Assembly: GCF_003574355.1 (NCBI RefSeq)
Contig: NZ_QWLB01000016.1
Span: 1-64,000 of the forward strand
Reading direction: 5' to 3'
Source of the DNA: Meiothermus granaticius NBRC 107808
Lineage (GTDB): Bacteria; Deinococcota; Deinococci; Deinococcales; Thermaceae
Length of the DNA stretch: 64,000 bases
The translations under genes were made by a program, and so were the position numbers. Position 1 is the stretch's first letter; every line of letters begins with the position of its first letter. The notes beneath the pieces are model-generated. The model worked only from the letters and a program-made list of their open reading frames with translations, was not told the origin of the DNA and made no database searches. Of this stretch, positions 62,860 through 64,000 are shown piece after piece.

Positions 62860-64000
62860 CCCGGCGGTATGAACCCCCCGCTGAGCCGGGCTACCTCCCC
62901 AAAGGGAAACGCGCTGCTGTCCAACCCCCCGGGCGAGACCACCCACAGCGTGGGGATTTGCGGGGCCTCGAGGGGAAAATCCCCGTATCCGTCGGTTAGA
63001 TAAATGCACACCCCTTCCGCCGATAGCTCCGCCAGTTGGCTAAAGAACGGGCGAAAATCCGTACCTCCCCCCCCTTGGGGAGGAGGGATTTCCCCATCGG
63101 CCTGGAGCGAGTAGGGGCCATAGAGCGTGGCATCCGCATAGTAAAGTTGGGCTTCCAAGTGGGGGTAGGCCCGCAGGATGCCCTGCACCTCGCTCAGGAA
63201 TTGGCGAACGAGGGCATCCTCTACCGAACCCGAGGTATCCACCGCCAGGAAAACCCTGAGGTTTTCGCTCTCGAGGGTCTCCAGATACCATCCCCGCCCC
63301 ACATGACGGCGGTCGTAACCGGAGAAGTCGGTAGGGGTACGCACCAAAAACCGCCACAGCAAGGTTTTCCAATCCAGCTCGGGGGGCTCCAGCAGCCCAA
63401 ACGCCCGCTCCACCCCTGCCGGAAGGTTGCCCTGGCCCTGGCTGCGGGCAATAACCTGAGCCTGCTGGAGGGCTTTTTTCCAGTGTCGCTCGATCTCGGC
63501 CTTCTCGGCCTTGCTCAGGGAGTCGCCATCCAAAAACCTTTTGCTGCGCGGGGGCTTGCCCTGGCCCGTCTGAGCCTCTGGGTTGCTCCCTTGGGCATCG
63601 CCCGGAGGTTCCTCCAACAAGTCCACAAACACCCGCTCTAGGGAACGCTCCACGGGCAACAGCGCATACACCTCTTCAACCGCGTAGCGCTCGAGCCCAG
63701 CCTCGCGCACATGCCCCTCCGGCAGGCTGAAACCGTTTTGGATCAGAATGCCGTTGACCACAATGTCTGCCGCGATGTTCCAGCGCTGGGGATGGCGGTG
63801 GGAACGCCGCGGTACGTGCAGCAAGGCAGCGTGCAAAACCTCGTGTAGCAGCACCCCGTCGAAGTGGGGATCGGAGAGCGAGCCCATGAAATGGGGATTG
63901 TAGAACACATCCCGCCCATCGGTCGCCGCCGTGGGCAGCTCGAGGCTGGGTTTGAACCGGGCGAACAAGGCTAAGGTAGCCAGAAAGGGCGAGCGCACCC
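62856..64000 (-). CDS. DUF2201-type metallopeptidase/VWA protein, cut by the window edge
   Basis: At least 380 residues; the N-terminus lies beyond the right edge. The N-terminal part has a zinc-peptidase-like HEVLHAALLH motif (about residue 52 from the first visible Val) and WNIAADIVVNGILI; a charged Gly/Gln-rich linker follows; the C-terminal third is a VWA-like domain with the MIDAS-type DTSGS and LTDGYGDFP. Such proteins are often encoded beside a MoxR AAA ATPase, which may lie outside the window. A GTG at 63998 is the first in-frame start seen, but the family usually has about 20 more residues. Confidence 0.85.
   Translation of the reverse strand, partial: VRSPFLATLALFARFKPSLELPTAATDGRDVFYNPHFMGSLSDPHFDGVLLHEVLHAALLHVPRRSHRHPQRWNIAADIVVNGILIQNGFSLPEGHVREAGLERYAVEEVYALLPVERSLERVFVDLLEEPPGDAQGSNPEAQTGQGKPPRSKRFLDGDSLSKAEKAEIERHWKKALQQAQVIARSQGQGNLPAGVERAFGLLEPPELDWKTLLWRFLVRTPTDFSGYDRRHVGRGWYLETLESENLRVFLAVDTSGSVEDALVRQFLSEVQGILRAYPHLEAQLYYADATLYGPYSLQADGEIPPPQGGGGTDFRPFFSQLAELSAEGVCIYLTDGYGDFPLEAPQIPTLWVVSPGGLDSSAFPFGEVARLSGGFIPPG

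Overview
The window looks like chromosome of a thermophilic Deinococcota bacterium close to Meiothermus/Thermus. The signs are high GC, Thermus-like housekeeping proteins, a great excess of the hexamer CTCGAG, a type B DnaJ without zinc finger, and many genes whose start codon lies 6-7 bases after a -10 hexamer (apparent leaderless transcription). Species cannot be named from the sequence alone. No tRNA, rRNA, CRISPR array, insertion sequence or prophage was found.

Layout. 0-15 kb holds metabolic genes: DinB-like protein, M20 amidohydrolase, acyl-CoA ligase, an ATP-grasp/esterase pair, NhaA behind a structured leader, agmatine deiminase plus N-carbamoylputrescine amidase, a barnase-like RNase overlapping a barstar-like inhibitor, GNAT, MoaB/MogA-like protein, an unusual PilT paralogue, an aminotransferase, an MFS carrier and a Tat-exported dienelactone hydrolase. 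15.5-21.2 kb is the heat-shock region: dnaK-grpE-dnaJ divergent from ftsH, with a good promoter and an HspR-type (HAIR) operator candidate between them. 21.3-32 kb has a DoxX-like protein, nucleoside hydrolase, a 935-residue methyltransferase-TPR-DUF2325 fusion, a serine hydrolase, a LutC-like protein, and the minus-strand run miaB, glcD-like and gph-like, the last two fitting 2-phosphoglycolate salvage.

32-38 kb is a branched-chain amino acid operon (leuC, small membrane protein, leuD, leuB, SDR, ilvD). Its promoter carries an 18-base palindrome in the spacer, followed by a 16-residue leader ORF and a terminator-like hairpin, so both repression and attenuation look possible. 38.7-48.5 kb has dnaB, a secreted helical protein and an RND efflux operon (two TolC-like proteins, adaptor, pump) closed by a perfect terminator palindrome.

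48.7-62.2 kb is an exopolysaccharide locus: a 53-residue membrane peptide ORF coupled to a SARP/STAND-like regulator, then flippase, glycosyltransferases, polymerase/ligase, WecA-like initiating transferase, DegT aminotransferase and a membrane-fused epimerase. The window ends with an unknown protein and a DUF2201/VWA protein cut by the right edge.

The most novel-looking items are the methyltransferase-TPR-DUF2325 fusion, the small-peptide/SARP-STAND regulator pair at the head of the polysaccharide locus, the leuC control region, the TolC-like protein without visible beta strands beside an RND pump with extra membrane segments, and the structured leaders of nhaA and dnaB.
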